32,999 nt of DNA from Oerskovia merdavium (GCF_014836755.1 NZ_JACSQF010000005.1:129095-162093), one strand, 5' to 3'. Counted from the stretch's first letter, positions 7,107 through 15,526 are shown. The notes: generated by a model from the sequence alone, not told the origin. Program-made: numbers and translations.

Positions 7107-10100
7107 AGGCGCTCCGCGAGCAGCTCGACGAGCGCCTTGCCCTGCACTCCCCCGAGCTGGTCTGCCTGGGTGCGGCACGAGAAACCGTCGGCCAGGAAGA
7201 TGTCGTTCGGCCCGGCGGCCCGCAGCGCGGGCAGGAGCGCGTTCTCCGCGACCTGCACCGACACGTCGTAGTGGCCCTTCTCCATGCCGAAGTTCCCGGC
7301 GAGGCCGCAGCACCCGGCGAGCGTGTCGATCGTGGCGCCGGCACCGCGCAGCAGCTTCTCGTCGGCCTGGAAGCCCATGACGGAGTGCTGGTGGCAGTGC
7401 GGCTGGACCACGGCCGTGACGTCGGACAGGTCGGGGACCTTCCACCCGGACTCGGGTGCGGGCCGCGTCTCGGGGCTCGTGAGCAGCTCGGCGACGGTGT
7501 TGGTCGCTGCCGCGACGGCCTTCGCGCGCGGGTCGTCGGGGAAGAGGTCGAGCAGGTCGGAGCGCAGCACCGCGGTGCACGAGGGCTCGAGCCCGACGAT
7601 CGGGATCCCGTTGACCGCGAACGGCCCCAGGACCTGGAGCAGGTTCTCGAGGCGCTTGCGGGCGCCGTCGAGCTGGCCCGTGCTGATCCAGGTCAGCCCG
7701 CAGCAGGCCTGCTGGTCGGGCACGATCACGTCGTAGCCCGCGGCGTCGAGCACCGCGACCGCGGACTGCGGCACCGAGGGCGCGAGCGCGTCGCTGAACG
7801 AGTCGGTCCACAGCACCACCTTGGGCCGCGTGTGGTTCGCGGGATGCCCGGGCGTCTGCCCGACGGCGAGCCCGGGCACCCCGTTCGTCGCGCCTCCCCG
7901 CTTCCACCAGGTGCGGAAGGGGACCTCGGCGAAGCGGGGCACCTCGCGGCGCGAGTCCATGCCGCCGAGGCTGAGCACGAGCTTCGCGATCGGCCGGATG
8001 CCGAGCACCGCGTTGATGACGCGCGGCATCATGCCCGCGAGGCGCGCCCAGCGCGGCAGCCAGCCCAGGGCGTAGTGGTTCATGGGGCGCAGCTTGCCCT
8101 GGTAGGTCCGGTGCAGGACCTCGGCCTTGTACTGGGCCATGTCGACACCTGCGGGGCAGTCGGCCGAGCACGCCTTGCATGACAGGCACAGGTCGAGCGA
8201 GTCGCGGACCTCGGGAGAGGTGAGCCCGCCCACGAGCGTGCCGTTGATCGCGTCCTGGAGCACGCGGGCGCGGCCGCGCGTGACGTCCTTCTCGTCCTTG
8301 GTCGCCTGGTACGAGGGGCACATGAACCCGCCCGACGCCGAGGAGTCCGCGCGGCACTTGCCCACACCGACGCAGCGGTGGACGGCCTGGGTCATGTCGC
8401 CGTGGTCGTGGCTGAACGAGAAGCCGCCCTTGGTCGGCAGCACGGGCAGCGCCCTGGGCCGGCGCAGGTCCGCGTCGACCGCGTTGGGGCGCACGATCAC
8501 GCCCGGGTTGAGCACGTCCTGCGGGTCGAACAGGGCCTTGATCTGCTCGAACAGCGAGATGGCTTCGGGTGAGTACATGACGGGCAACAGCTCCGAGCGG
8601 GCGCGCCCGTCACCGTGCTCACCCGACAGCGAGCCGCCGTACTTGGCCACGAGCTGCGCGGCCTCGGTCATGAAGGTGCGCAGCACCGACCCGGACGTCT
8701 CGAGCGGGATGTCGATGCGCAGGTGCACGCACCCGTCGCCGAAGTGCCCGTACGGCAGGCCGTCGACGCCGTAGCGCGCCATGAGCGCGTCGAGGTCGCG
8801 CAGGTAGGCGCCCAGCTTCTCCGGGGGGACCGCGGAGTCCTCCCAGCCCGGCCACGCCTGCTCGCCCGCGGGGGTGCGCCCGGCCAGCCCGGCGCCGTCG
8901 GCCCGGATCTGCCACATGGCCGTGGCGTCAGGACCTGCGGGCAGGATGCGCGTGGACGTCGACGCGGAGGCCGCGACGATCGCCTCGGCGTTCGCGTACG
9001 CCTCCTCGGGGGTCGCGCCCCCGACCTCGACCATCATCCAGCCGCCGCCCGGCGGCAGCTCGGGGACCGAGTCCGCGCCCTTGGCGCGGCGCACCACGTC
9101 CACGAGGCGCGCGTCGAGGCCCTCGACCGCGAGCGGGCTCAGCGAGAGGAGGGCGGGGACGTCGTCGGCCGCGGTGGGCATGTCCTCGTAGGCGAGGACG
9201 ACGAGCGTGGGTGCGCTCGGCATCGGCACCAGGGCGACCGTGGCCTCGAGGATCGTCACGAGCGTGCCCTCGGTGCCCACGAGCATCTTGGCGAGGTCGG
9301 AGCCGTTCTCCGGCAGCAGGTGCTCGACCGAGTAGCCCGAGACCTGGCGGCCGAACCGACCGAACTCGGTGCGGATGAGCGCCAGGTTGTCCTGGACGAT
9401 CCTCGCGAGGCCCGGGACGGCCGCGAACGTCGGGTCGCCCTTGCCCGCGGTGAAGCGCCGGCCCGTGCCGTCGACCACGTCGAGCTCGACCACGTTGTCC
9501 GCGGTGCGCCCGTAGGCGACCGCGTGCGGGCCGCACGCGTTGTTGCCGATCATGCCGCCGAGCGTCGCGCGGTTCTGCGTCGAGGGGTCCGGGCCGAACC
9601 GCAGGCCGTGCGGGGCCGCGGCCTTCTGGAGCGTCGACATGACCACGCCCGGCTCGATGCGCGCCGTGCGGGCCTGCGGGTCGACCGACAGGACCCGGTT
9701 GACGTGCCGCGAGAAGTCGATCACGACGCCCGGGCCGATCGAGTTGCCCGCGACCGACGTGCCCGCGCCGCGCGCCGTGAGCGGGACGCCCAGCTCACGC
9801 GTCACGTCGAGCGTCGCGACGACGTCGTCGGTCGAGATCGGGAAGACCACCATCTCGGGGACGACGCGGTAGTTCGAGGCGTCGGTCGAGTACTCGGCCC
9901 GGCGGCGCGTCGAGGTGTCGACGATGCCGCGCGTCGTGGTCCGCACCGCGGTAGCGACGGCCTCGCGGGCCGCGTCCGCCGCGTGCTCGGCCTCGCGCAG
10001 GGCCGCGGACCGCGCGGACTCCTCGGCGGCGGCCGCCCTCGCGGCGTGCTGGGCGTCTGCCTCCGTGGTGCGCTCTGGCGGGACGGGGGCTCCTGCGGCG

Positions 10101-10117
10101 TCGAGTTCAGCAGTCAC
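7103..10117 (-). CDS. FAD-binding and Fe-S 2-hydroxyacid dehydrogenase (D-lactate/D-2-hydroxyglutarate type, YdiJ-like)
   Basis: This 1004-residue fusion joins a GlcD-like flavoprotein to a GlcF-like iron-sulfur subunit. Residues about 83-295 form the FAD-binding PCMH domain (TARGAGTSVAGNSIGPGVVI, then GGMIGNNACGPHAVAYGRT and GTEGTLVTI). Residues 300-545 are the FAD-oxidase C domain, with YGHFGDGCVHLRIDI near 456 and SGEHGDGRARSELL near 498. A ferredoxin-like part follows (CVGVGKCR near 582, MCPSY near 599, CLSCKACSADCPAGVDM near 644), then two CCG domains (CCGLTW near 805, CCGLAGNFGMEKGHY near 936). Such enzymes oxidise D-lactate, D-2-hydroxyglutarate or glycolate and pass electrons to quinone. 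The length and layout match E. coli YdiJ; substrate unproven. The first 60 residues are an Ala/Glu-rich helix. GTG 10117 has a -10-like GAGAAT 7 nt upstream. Confidence 0.9.
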   Translation of the reverse strand: MTAELDAAGAPVPPERTTEADAQHAARAAAAEESARSAALREAEHAADAAREAVATAVRTTTRGIVDTSTRRRAEYSTDASNYRVVPEMVVFPISTDDVVATLDVTRELGVPLTARGAGTSVAGNSIGPGVVIDFSRHVNRVLSVDPQARTARIEPGVVMSTLQKAAAPHGLRFGPDPSTQNRATLGGMIGNNACGPHAVAYGRTADNVVELDVVDGTGRRFTAGKGDPTFAAVPGLARIVQDNLALIRTEFGRFGRQVSGYSVEHLLPENGSDLAKMLVGTEGTLVTILEATVALVPMPSAPTLVVLAYEDMPTAADDVPALLSLSPLAVEGLDARLVDVVRRAKGADSVPELPPGGGWMMVEVGGATPEEAYANAEAIVAASASTSTRILPAGPDATAMWQIRADGAGLAGRTPAGEQAWPGWEDSAVPPEKLGAYLRDLDALMARYGVDGLPYGHFGDGCVHLRIDIPLETSGSVLRTFMTEAAQLVAKYGGSLSGEHGDGRARSELLPVMYSPEAISLFEQIKALFDPQDVLNPGVIVRPNAVDADLRRPRALPVLPTKGGFSFSHDHGDMTQAVHRCVGVGKCRADSSASGGFMCPSYQATKDEKDVTRGRARVLQDAINGTLVGGLTSPEVRDSLDLCLSCKACSADCPAGVDMAQYKAEVLHRTYQGKLRPMNHYALGWLPRWARLAGMMPRVINAVLGIRPIAKLVLSLGGMDSRREVPRFAEVPFRTWWKRGGATNGVPGLAVGQTPGHPANHTRPKVVLWTDSFSDALAPSVPQSAVAVLDAAGYDVIVPDQQACCGLTWISTGQLDGARKRLENLLQVLGPFAVNGIPIVGLEPSCTAVLRSDLLDLFPDDPRAKAVAAATNTVAELLTSPETRPAPESGWKVPDLSDVTAVVQPHCHQHSVMGFQADEKLLRGAGATIDTLAGCCGLAGNFGMEKGHYDVSVQVAENALLPALRAAGPNDIFLADGFSCRTQADQLGGVQGKALVELLAERL

Positions 10118-10508
10118 GTCGGCGATTCTCCCACCACTCCCTCGAGGGGGTGACGCCCGTCCGGGGAGTGTCCGGGATCCGTGTCAGGTGTGGGACGGGT
10201 GCCGAGCGTACGGAGCGGACGGAAGGCCCCGGACCCACCCTCGCCACGTGCGGGTCAGCACTCGGTGGTGCGCTGTGCCGGGTGCGCGGTGCACGTGTGC
10301 GCCGTGCTGGGCTGCGATGTGCCAGGGAGACCCTGTCCAAGCCTGCCCACCGGCTCCTGGAGTTGCCCTGCCCGGGCCGGGTCGTGCTCGCTCCCGCTCG
10401 TGGCTACCGACTTCCGTCCGCTCCGGTCGCCACGGTACTGCGGGACGAGGGATCGGGCGCTCCGACCACCCGTCCCCCGAGAACTGCGGGAGGGCCGTGC
10501 GAGGCGGT
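10118..10508. other. 391-nt non-coding stretch
   Basis: It holds the promoter region of the dehydrogenase gene and the downstream side of the DIP1984-family gene, both on the minus strand. Frames open across it on both strands, but none shows the codon bias or any conserved motif of the neighbouring genes, and I recognise no RNA gene or strong terminator. Its base composition looks slightly less GC-rich than the genes on either side. Confidence 0.5.
10125..10130 (-). promoter_or_regulatory. putative -10 element of the dehydrogenase gene (leaderless)
   Basis: On the minus strand GAGAAT ends 7 nt before GTG 10117, again without a well-placed Shine-Dalgarno sequence. The 10-bp palindrome CCCTCGAGGG at 10139-10148 lies directly behind it, where a regulator or RNA polymerase would bind; its meaning is unknown. 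Confidence 0.4.
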
Positions 10509-10979
10509 TCACTCCTCGACGTCGTCCTCGACGTCCGCCGTCCAGTTGACCTGCTGGATGCGCGTGTCGAGCTCGCGCAGCGTCCGAGCCAGGTCGTCGG
10601 CCTGTGCCCGGGTCGCGGGCACGTCGACGCCCGACACGTACCGCAGCTCGGTGCGTGTGAACCGGTCCTGCGAGGCCGACGCGGCGTCGGCGAGGTCGGT
10701 CCGCAGACGGTGCCGCAGGCGCAGCACGTCCCGGCGGGCGAGCGCCGCGGTCATGGTCAGGCCGGGCTCCACCTCGGTCGCGAGGTTGGCCGCGTTGATC
10801 CGGGCGATGAGCGACTCGAGCCGGGCCGCGAGCCGCTCGTGCTCGGCGAGCAGCGCCACAGGGTCCTCGGCGGGCAGGTCACCCTCCTGGTGCCGTGCAT
10901 TGGCGACCGCACGGCTCGCCACCTGGGCGAGCCTGCGCTGGAGGTCGGCGCGCAGCGCGAGGGCCTCGGCGAGCTTCAT
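10509..10979 (-). CDS. DIP1984 family protein
   Basis: The 156-residue protein is a helical, charged cytoplasmic protein matching the DIP1984 family (named from a Corynebacterium diphtheriae protein and sometimes labelled septicolysin-like). Family features are the start MKLAEALALRADLQRRLAQV, the LIARINAANLATEVEPGLT segment near 75-93, and the ending LRELDTRIQQVNWTADVE, in which the near-invariant QxxNW motif stands. Much of it should form long helices or a helical bundle. No reaction or partner is known to me, and pore-forming activity should not be assumed from the name. An AGGAGT ribosome binding site lies 9 nt before the ATG, and a TAGGTT -10 element further upstream. It appears to be a single-gene unit. 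Confidence 0.85.
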   Translation of the reverse strand: MKLAEALALRADLQRRLAQVASRAVANARHQEGDLPAEDPVALLAEHERLAARLESLIARINAANLATEVEPGLTMTAALARRDVLRLRHRLRTDLADAASASQDRFTRTELRYVSGVDVPATRAQADDLARTLRELDTRIQQVNWTADVEDDVEE

Positions 10980-11024
10980 GGTGGATCGACTCCTGGTTCT
11001 CGGGCGGGACGGGGTGCAGGTCCG

Positions 11025-11030
11025 AACCTA
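11025..11030 (-). promoter_or_regulatory. putative -10 element of the DIP1984-family gene
   Basis: Read on the minus strand this is TAGGTT, a good TAnnnT hexamer 45 nt before the ATG at 10979, leaving a leader of about 39 nt that contains the AGGAGT ribosome binding site. No clear -35 element is seen. Confidence 0.45.
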
Positions 11031-11131
11031 TCCCGGGTGGTCCGGCCCGGCACGGTGCACGTCACTCCGCCCGGCCCGACGGCGGCAGCCGGGTCCCCCC
11101 GCGACATGCGGCCGCCGGGGTCGTGTCGGCG

Positions 11132-11145
11132 CCCCCCCCCCCCCC
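11132..11145. repeat. homopolymer tract of 14 C
   Basis: Fourteen consecutive C residues lie in the 194-nt gap between the DIP1984-family gene and the YhgE-like gene, about 150 nt upstream of the former and just past the stop of the latter. No other run of this length was noticed in the window. It may vary in length by slippage, or be a sequencing uncertainty. Confidence 0.9.
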
Positions 11146-11173
11146 GCCTCTCGATCCGCTCCGGGCCAGGTCG

Positions 11174-13279
11174 CTAGAGCACCAGCTCGGGCTGCAGCCT
11201 CGACGGGCTCCAGACCCGTTGCTTGTACGCCGCGTACGTCGTCGCGAGCAGGGCGACCGCGAGCACGACGAGCAGGACCCCGACGTCGCGTGCGACCGTC
11301 GCGAGGTCTCCGCCGTACAGAAGCTGCCGCAGCCCCTCGACCGTGTAGGACATGGGCAGGAACCTGTGCAGCGAGCGCAGCGGTTCCGGGATCGTCTGCC
11401 ACGGGAACGTCCCGCCGGCCGTGACGAGCTGGACCAGCATGAGCACGAGCCCCAGGAACTGCCCCACTGCCCCCAGGTAGACGTTGAGCGCCTGGAGGAT
11501 CGCGACGAACGTCGCGGACGCGAGCACCAGCAGCACCGCGGTCCCCACGGCGTAGACGGGGTCGATGTCGAGCGCGAACTTCACGACCGTGAACATGAGG
11601 GCGACCTGCGCGATCCCGATCACGGCCGGGGGGATCCACCCGCCCAGCGCGGTCTGCCACGCGGGCCGTCCGGCCGCGAGCGACCTGGTCGACAGAGGCC
11701 GTACGAGCAGGAAGAGCACGTAGGCCCCGATCCACGCCGCGAGCGACATGAAGAAGGGGGCGAGCCCGGCCCCGTACGTGCCGGCGTTGGCGATCGTGTC
11801 CTTCTTGACCCCGACGGGGTTGCCGATCGTCTTCGCGGTGTCCTCCTGCGTCTGCTCGTCGACGTCGGGGATCTTGCCCAGCCCTGCCACGAGCCCGTCC
11901 CGCAGCTCGGTCATGCCGGACAGCAGCTCGCCCGTCCCGTCGCGCAGGGTCACGCTCGAGGACGCCAGCTCCGTGGCGCCGTCGGACACCTGGGCCGTGC
12001 CCGAGGCGAGCGTGCCCGCCCCGCTCGCGAGCGTGTCCGCGCCCGCGTCGAGCTGCGCCGCGCCCGAGGCGAGCTGGTCGCCTCCTGACGCCGCGGTCGC
12101 GATGCCCTGCGTGAGCGCGGGCGTCGCGCCCGCGAGGGTCGCGGCCCCCGCCGCGACCTGCGCCGAGCCCGAGCTGAGCTCGTCGAGCTTCTGCGACGCG
12201 CCTTCGACCTGGGTCGCGGCAGCCTCCACGCGCGGGGTGACGTCGTCGATCACCTGGGTCACCACGGGCAGGATCCGGTCCGCCTGCTCCTGGGTGAGGT
12301 CTCCCGAGGCGACGAGCTGGGCGAGCAGGGCCGCGACGTCCGTCTGGGCGTTCCCCAGCTGCCCGACGACGTCCCTCGCCGCCGCGGCCGCCTCCTGCCC
12401 GTAGCCCGCGACCTGGGCGTTGCCGTCCGCGACCTGCTGCGCGCCGTCGGCCAGCTCCTGCGTCTGGGACGGGAGGTTCGCGGTCTTGCTGCGCAGCGTG
12501 TCGAGACCGTCCGACAGCGTGGCCGCGCCCGAGGAGAGCTTGCCGCTCGCGGTCGCGAGCTCGTCGGCCCCCGTCGCGAGCTTCGAGGCGCCGGCCGCCG
12601 TCTCCCCCGCCCCCGAGGCGAGCCGCGCGGTGCCGTCGACGAGCTGCACGGTCCCGTCGGAGAGCTGCGTGGCACCGTCGACCAGCTTCTGCGCGCCGTC
12701 GACCCCGCTCGCGAGGTTGGTGTGGATCGACGCGAAGCCCTTGAGGAACGTGTCCGCGGCCTCGGTGCCGACCTGCTCGGCGATCGAGTCGCGGACCTTG
12801 CCGACGATCGTGTCGGCGATGGTCGCGGCCAGGTAGTTGTTGGCGTCGTTGGTGATGAGGATCAGGCTCGCCTGCTGGGGCTCGAACTTGCCCGAGGACG
12901 CGAGGTCCTCGGAGAACGTCGGCCCGATGATGAGCGCCGCGTCGAAGCGCCCCGAGCGCACGCCCACCTCGGCGTCGGCCTGGCTCGTCTCGACCCAGCC
13001 GAACCCGCCGTCGCCGCTGAGCAGCTGCTTGGCCACCTCGTCGCCGAAGTTGGTCTGGGTCGACGTGCCGTCGGCCGCGTCCTCGACCGTCGCGCCGCGG
13101 TCCTGGACCACGAAGGCTGCGGGGATCTCCTGGAGCTTGTCGTACGGGTTCTCGTTGGCGAACAGGTAGAGGCCCGAGTAGAGCGTCGGGATGACGATCA
13201 TGGCGAGGATCGCGAGCTTCGGCAGCGTGCCCGCGCTGATGCGCCGCAGCTCCGAGATGCCCAGGCGGATGGCGGTCAT
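11174..13279 (-). CDS. YhgE/Pip family membrane protein (ABC-2 permease-like)
   Basis: The 701-residue protein has the YhgE/Pip layout. One N-terminal membrane helix (about 20-45, AILAMIVIPTLYSGLYLFAN) is followed by an extracytoplasmic region, and about five membrane helices fill the last 200 residues, as in ABC-2 type permeases. Residues about 205-470 are a run of seven-residue units of the LASGADQ/LASGAAQ/LDAGADT kind, predicted to form a long alpha-helical stalk. Relatives include the Lactococcus phage infection protein Pip, a receptor for phage c2, and the ESX-linked YueB of Bacillus, receptor for SPP1. Some are annotated as exporters. The start ATG overlaps the stop of the upstream ATPase-like gene (ATGA), so the two are made together. 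Its substrate, if it transports one, is unknown. Confidence 0.88.
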   Translation of the reverse strand: MTAIRLGISELRRISAGTLPKLAILAMIVIPTLYSGLYLFANENPYDKLQEIPAAFVVQDRGATVEDAADGTSTQTNFGDEVAKQLLSGDGGFGWVETSQADAEVGVRSGRFDAALIIGPTFSEDLASSGKFEPQQASLILITNDANNYLAATIADTIVGKVRDSIAEQVGTEAADTFLKGFASIHTNLASGVDGAQKLVDGATQLSDGTVQLVDGTARLASGAGETAAGASKLATGADELATASGKLSSGAATLSDGLDTLRSKTANLPSQTQELADGAQQVADGNAQVAGYGQEAAAAARDVVGQLGNAQTDVAALLAQLVASGDLTQEQADRILPVVTQVIDDVTPRVEAAATQVEGASQKLDELSSGSAQVAAGAATLAGATPALTQGIATAASGGDQLASGAAQLDAGADTLASGAGTLASGTAQVSDGATELASSSVTLRDGTGELLSGMTELRDGLVAGLGKIPDVDEQTQEDTAKTIGNPVGVKKDTIANAGTYGAGLAPFFMSLAAWIGAYVLFLLVRPLSTRSLAAGRPAWQTALGGWIPPAVIGIAQVALMFTVVKFALDIDPVYAVGTAVLLVLASATFVAILQALNVYLGAVGQFLGLVLMLVQLVTAGGTFPWQTIPEPLRSLHRFLPMSYTVEGLRQLLYGGDLATVARDVGVLLVVLAVALLATTYAAYKQRVWSPSRLQPELVL

Positions 13280-14220
13280 CGGTCGGTCTCCTTCCCGGGG
13301 GCGGGAGCGTCGGGATCGACGGGCCCCGGGGGCGCGACGGGCACAGCAGGATCCACGGGCACCGGGGGCGCGACGGGCACAGCGGGATCCGCCGCGGCCG
13401 GGAGCCCCGGCGGCTCGGCACCACCGGGGGCCTCGCCGACGGCCTGGTGCCTGCCGGGGGCCTCGCGGTCGAAGAGCAGGGTCGGGTCGGTCAGCTCGGC
13501 GCCCTCCTCCTCGAGACCACCGCCCTCCGGTGCGAGCACCGCGGGCTCGGGCCGGGTCCGCAACGCCTCGACGGGCGCGGCCCGCAGGGCGTCCGCACCG
13601 CGAGCGGGGGGCAGGTCCGCCCCGAGGTCACGGGCCGAGGACCGCGTGCACTCGACCAGGACCCCGTACCCGAGCGAGGCGAGGGACTCCGCGACCGACC
13701 ACCAGCCCGACGGCTCGCCGCTGTGCCGGTCGGGGAGCGTCAGCACGACGAACCGGACGTCCTTGCGCTCGGACGCGAGCGAGGACAGGAGCGCGGTCCG
13801 CACCGCGCCGTGCAGCGCGTCGATGCGCTCGCCCCGACGGTCGAGCAGGTCGTGGTCGGCGAGCCACCGCGTGGCGTCGCCGGGCAGCGACCGCCGGCCC
13901 GCGAGCGAGAGCTCCTCCGCGACGACGTCGCCGACCGTGAGCGCCTCGTCGGGCTCGGAGATGCCCGGCACGTCGACCACGGCCGTGACACGACGCAGCT
14001 CGGCCGTGGACGTGGTGGTCGAGCCGTCGTCCTCCACGAGCGTGACCGTCCCCGTGTACGGCGCGAGCCGCCCGGTCGCGACGAGCGCGAGCGCGGTGTG
14101 CCCGTGCCCGGGCTCGCCCGCGAGGAGCACGCACTCGCCCGACGAGACGCTGAGGGTGGTGGCCTCGAGCATCGGCGAGCGCCGACCCTCGACCTGGACG
14201 TCGTCCAACGTGATCTGCAC
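13276..14220 (-). CDS. degenerate ABC transporter ATP-binding protein
   Basis: The first 200 of 314 residues follow the ABC ATPase plan: MQITLDDVQVEGRRSPMLEA, then SVSSGECVLLAGEPGHGHTA with the P-loop at 35-43, GTVTLVEDD and TAVVDVPGISEPDEALTVGDVV. Key residues are changed. The P-loop Lys is His (GEPGHGHT, residue 41), the LSGGQ signature is replaced by ALHGAV, and the Walker B position reads VVLTLPD without the DE pair. ATP hydrolysis therefore looks lost or very altered. The last 100 residues are a Pro/Glu-rich tail with a 12-residue tandem repeat. The product is coupled to the YhgE/Pip protein by an ATGA overlap and probably serves as its cytoplasmic partner. GTG 14220 is chosen because GAGAGGA stands 7 nt upstream and homology begins there. 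Confidence 0.75.
   Translation of the reverse strand: MQITLDDVQVEGRRSPMLEATTLSVSSGECVLLAGEPGHGHTALALVATGRLAPYTGTVTLVEDDGSTTTSTAELRRVTAVVDVPGISEPDEALTVGDVVAEELSLAGRRSLPGDATRWLADHDLLDRRGERIDALHGAVRTALLSSLASERKDVRFVVLTLPDRHSGEPSGWWSVAESLASLGYGVLVECTRSSARDLGADLPPARGADALRAAPVEALRTRPEPAVLAPEGGGLEEEGAELTDPTLLFDREAPGRHQAVGEAPGGAEPPGLPAAADPAVPVAPPVPVDPAVPVAPPGPVDPDAPAPGKETDR
13326..13390. repeat. 36-bp-period tandem repeat in the tail of the ATPase-like gene
   Basis: A 29-nt unit at 13326-13354 recurs at 13362-13390 with one mismatch (A to G). It encodes the PVDPAVPVAPP repeats of the C-terminal tail. The period is 36 nt, so the frame is kept whatever the copy number. Confidence 0.85.
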
Positions 14221-14366
14221 CTTCGGGTCCTCTCGTGGCGAGGCCCACCGGGATACGCCGCGGCGGCCTCCCGTCGATCTTCCGTTGGACCGCCGGGGAG
14301 CGCACCTTGTCCCCTGCCGGCCGGGTGAAGGTCGTACGTCCCCCGGCCGAGGCGGCGCATCGTCGG

Positions 14367-14372
14367 TAGCCT
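14367..14372 (+). promoter_or_regulatory. putative -10 element of the epimerase gene
   Basis: TAGCCT precedes the ATG at 14401 by 28 nt, leaving a leader of about 22 nt with a strong GAGAGGAG ribosome binding site. The 180-nt gap to the divergent ATPase-like gene must also hold that gene's promoter, which I could not identify. Confidence 0.4.
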
Positions 14373-14400
14373 GGGAAAACGGGCGACGAGAGGAGACTTC

Positions 14401-15441
14401 ATGCGCGCCGTGATCGTGGGTGCGAGCGGCAACGTCGGGTCGGCCCTCCTGCGCAGGCTCGCGGACGAACCGGTCGTGACCTCGGTCGTGGGCGTCGCGA
14501 GCCGTGTGCCGCGCGCGGACGGCTCGAGCACGGTCGTCGCGCCGTTCGACTCCGCCGAGTGGGTGCGGTGCGACCTGAGGGACCCGGAGGACGTCGTGAC
14601 CTCGCGGCTCGAGGGGGCGTTCGTGGGCGCGGACGCCGTGGTGCATCTCGCGTGGGCGATCGAGCCCGCGCACGACCGGGACGAGCTGGCCCGCGTCAAC
14701 GTCGAGGGCACGCGACGGGTCGCCGCGGCCGCGGCACGCGCGGGGGTGGGGCACCTGGTCGTCGCGTCGTGCGCGAGCGCGTGCTCGCCCGCGTTCGACG
14801 ACGTCCCGCGTGACGAGTACTGGCCCACCGCGGGCATCGCGGGGTCGGTCAGCAGCGCCCAGAAGGTCGAGGTCGAGGAGCTCCTCGACCGGTTCGCGGC
14901 CGCTCACCCGAACGTCGTGGTGACGCGCGTGCGTGCCCCGTTCACGTTCCAGCGCGACGCCGCGAGCGAGGTGTCACGGTTGTTCTTCGGTCGGCTCCTG
15001 CCCGTGCCGCTTCGCCGCAGGGGATTCCTGCCGACGCTCGTGTGGCCGCGCGGGATGCGGCTCCAGGTCGTCCACGCGGACGACCTGGCAGAGGCTTATC
15101 GCGCGATCCTCGTGGGGCGCCACGCGGGCACGTTCAACGTCGCCGCTCCGGAGGTCCTCTCGGGGCCCGACGTCGCCGCGATCGTCTCGCAGGGAAAGCT
15201 CCGTGAGGTCTCGCCCACGTCGCTGCGGCGCCTGGTCGCCCTGGCCTGGGCGGCGCGGGCCGTCCCGCTCGACCCGGGGTGGTTCGACGTCGCGCTCGCG
15301 GTGCCGGTCCTCGACGCGTCGCGGGCGCGCAGGCTGCTGCGCTGGGCGCCGTCGCACGACGCCCGGTCGACGGTCGCCGAGGTCGTCGACGGACTGGTCG
15401 AGGGCGCGGGCACGCAGAGCCCGCCGCTGCTGCCGCACTGA
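14401..15441 (+). CDS. NAD-dependent epimerase/dehydratase family protein (extended SDR)
   Basis: The 346-residue protein starts with the Rossmann motif MRAVIVGASGNVGSALLRRL, an extended-SDR GxxGxxG loop (GASGNVG, residues 8-14). VVHLAWAIEP (about 80-89) is the usual second NAD-binding strand. The active-site YxxxK is not obvious. The stretch SACSPAFDDVPRDEYWPTAG shows a Tyr (about 140) without Lys four residues later, and SVSSAQKVEVEELLD (about 149-163) supplies the Lys, with Ser/Gln in place of Tyr. Many actinobacterial relatives share this atypical form and have no known substrate. The C-terminal part (MRLQVVHADDLAEAYRAIL, then GTFNVAAPEVLS) is standard for the family. It is a single-gene unit with its own promoter, ending at a large hairpin terminator. 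Confidence 0.85.
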   Translation: MRAVIVGASGNVGSALLRRLADEPVVTSVVGVASRVPRADGSSTVVAPFDSAEWVRCDLRDPEDVVTSRLEGAFVGADAVVHLAWAIEPAHDRDELARVNVEGTRRVAAAAARAGVGHLVVASCASACSPAFDDVPRDEYWPTAGIAGSVSSAQKVEVEELLDRFAAAHPNVVVTRVRAPFTFQRDAASEVSRLFFGRLLPVPLRRRGFLPTLVWPRGMRLQVVHADDLAEAYRAILVGRHAGTFNVAAPEVLSGPDVAAIVSQGKLREVSPTSLRRLVALAWAARAVPLDPGWFDVALAVPVLDASRARRLLRWAPSHDARSTVAEVVDGLVEGAGTQSPPLLPH

Positions 15442-15453
15442 CGCCGACGTGAG

Positions 15454-15525
15454 GGTTCCGGACCCGAGGCCGGTCGGCAGCTCGCGCAGCCTGCCTGACC
15501 GGCCTCGGGTTCCGCGCCCGGAACC
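15454..15525. terminator. large nested hairpin, bidirectional terminator
   Basis: The inner stem pairs ACCCGAGGCCGGTC-GGCAG (15462-15480) with CTGCC-T-GACCGGCCTCGGGT (15491-15510) through a single bulged base, around a 10-nt loop. An outer 8-bp stem, GGTTCCGG (15454-15461) with CCGGAACC (15518-15525), encloses it. It lies between the convergent epimerase and OsmC-type genes and can serve both strands. There is no U tract, as is common in high-GC actinobacteria. Confidence 0.8.
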
Positions 15526-15526
15526 G

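Noticed and set aside
5472-8357. 961-codon open frame on the minus strand
   Set aside because: It lies over the permease and the end of the dehydrogenase, both with clear motifs. Its translation is Arg/Asp/His-rich with no domain, the usual result of GC-rich antisense frames.
10150-11424. 424-codon open frame on the plus strand across the non-coding stretch and the DIP1984-family gene
   Set aside because: No ribosome site, no conserved motif, and it is antisense to a real gene for most of its length.
12000-12700. CRISPR-like or tandem DNA repeat
   Set aside because: The periodicity is the seven-residue protein repeat of the YhgE stalk. The DNA units differ and there are no spacers.
13480-13640. 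separate small gene for the tail of the ATPase-like protein
   Set aside because: The frame is continuous from 14220 to the stop at 13276, with no internal ribosome site.
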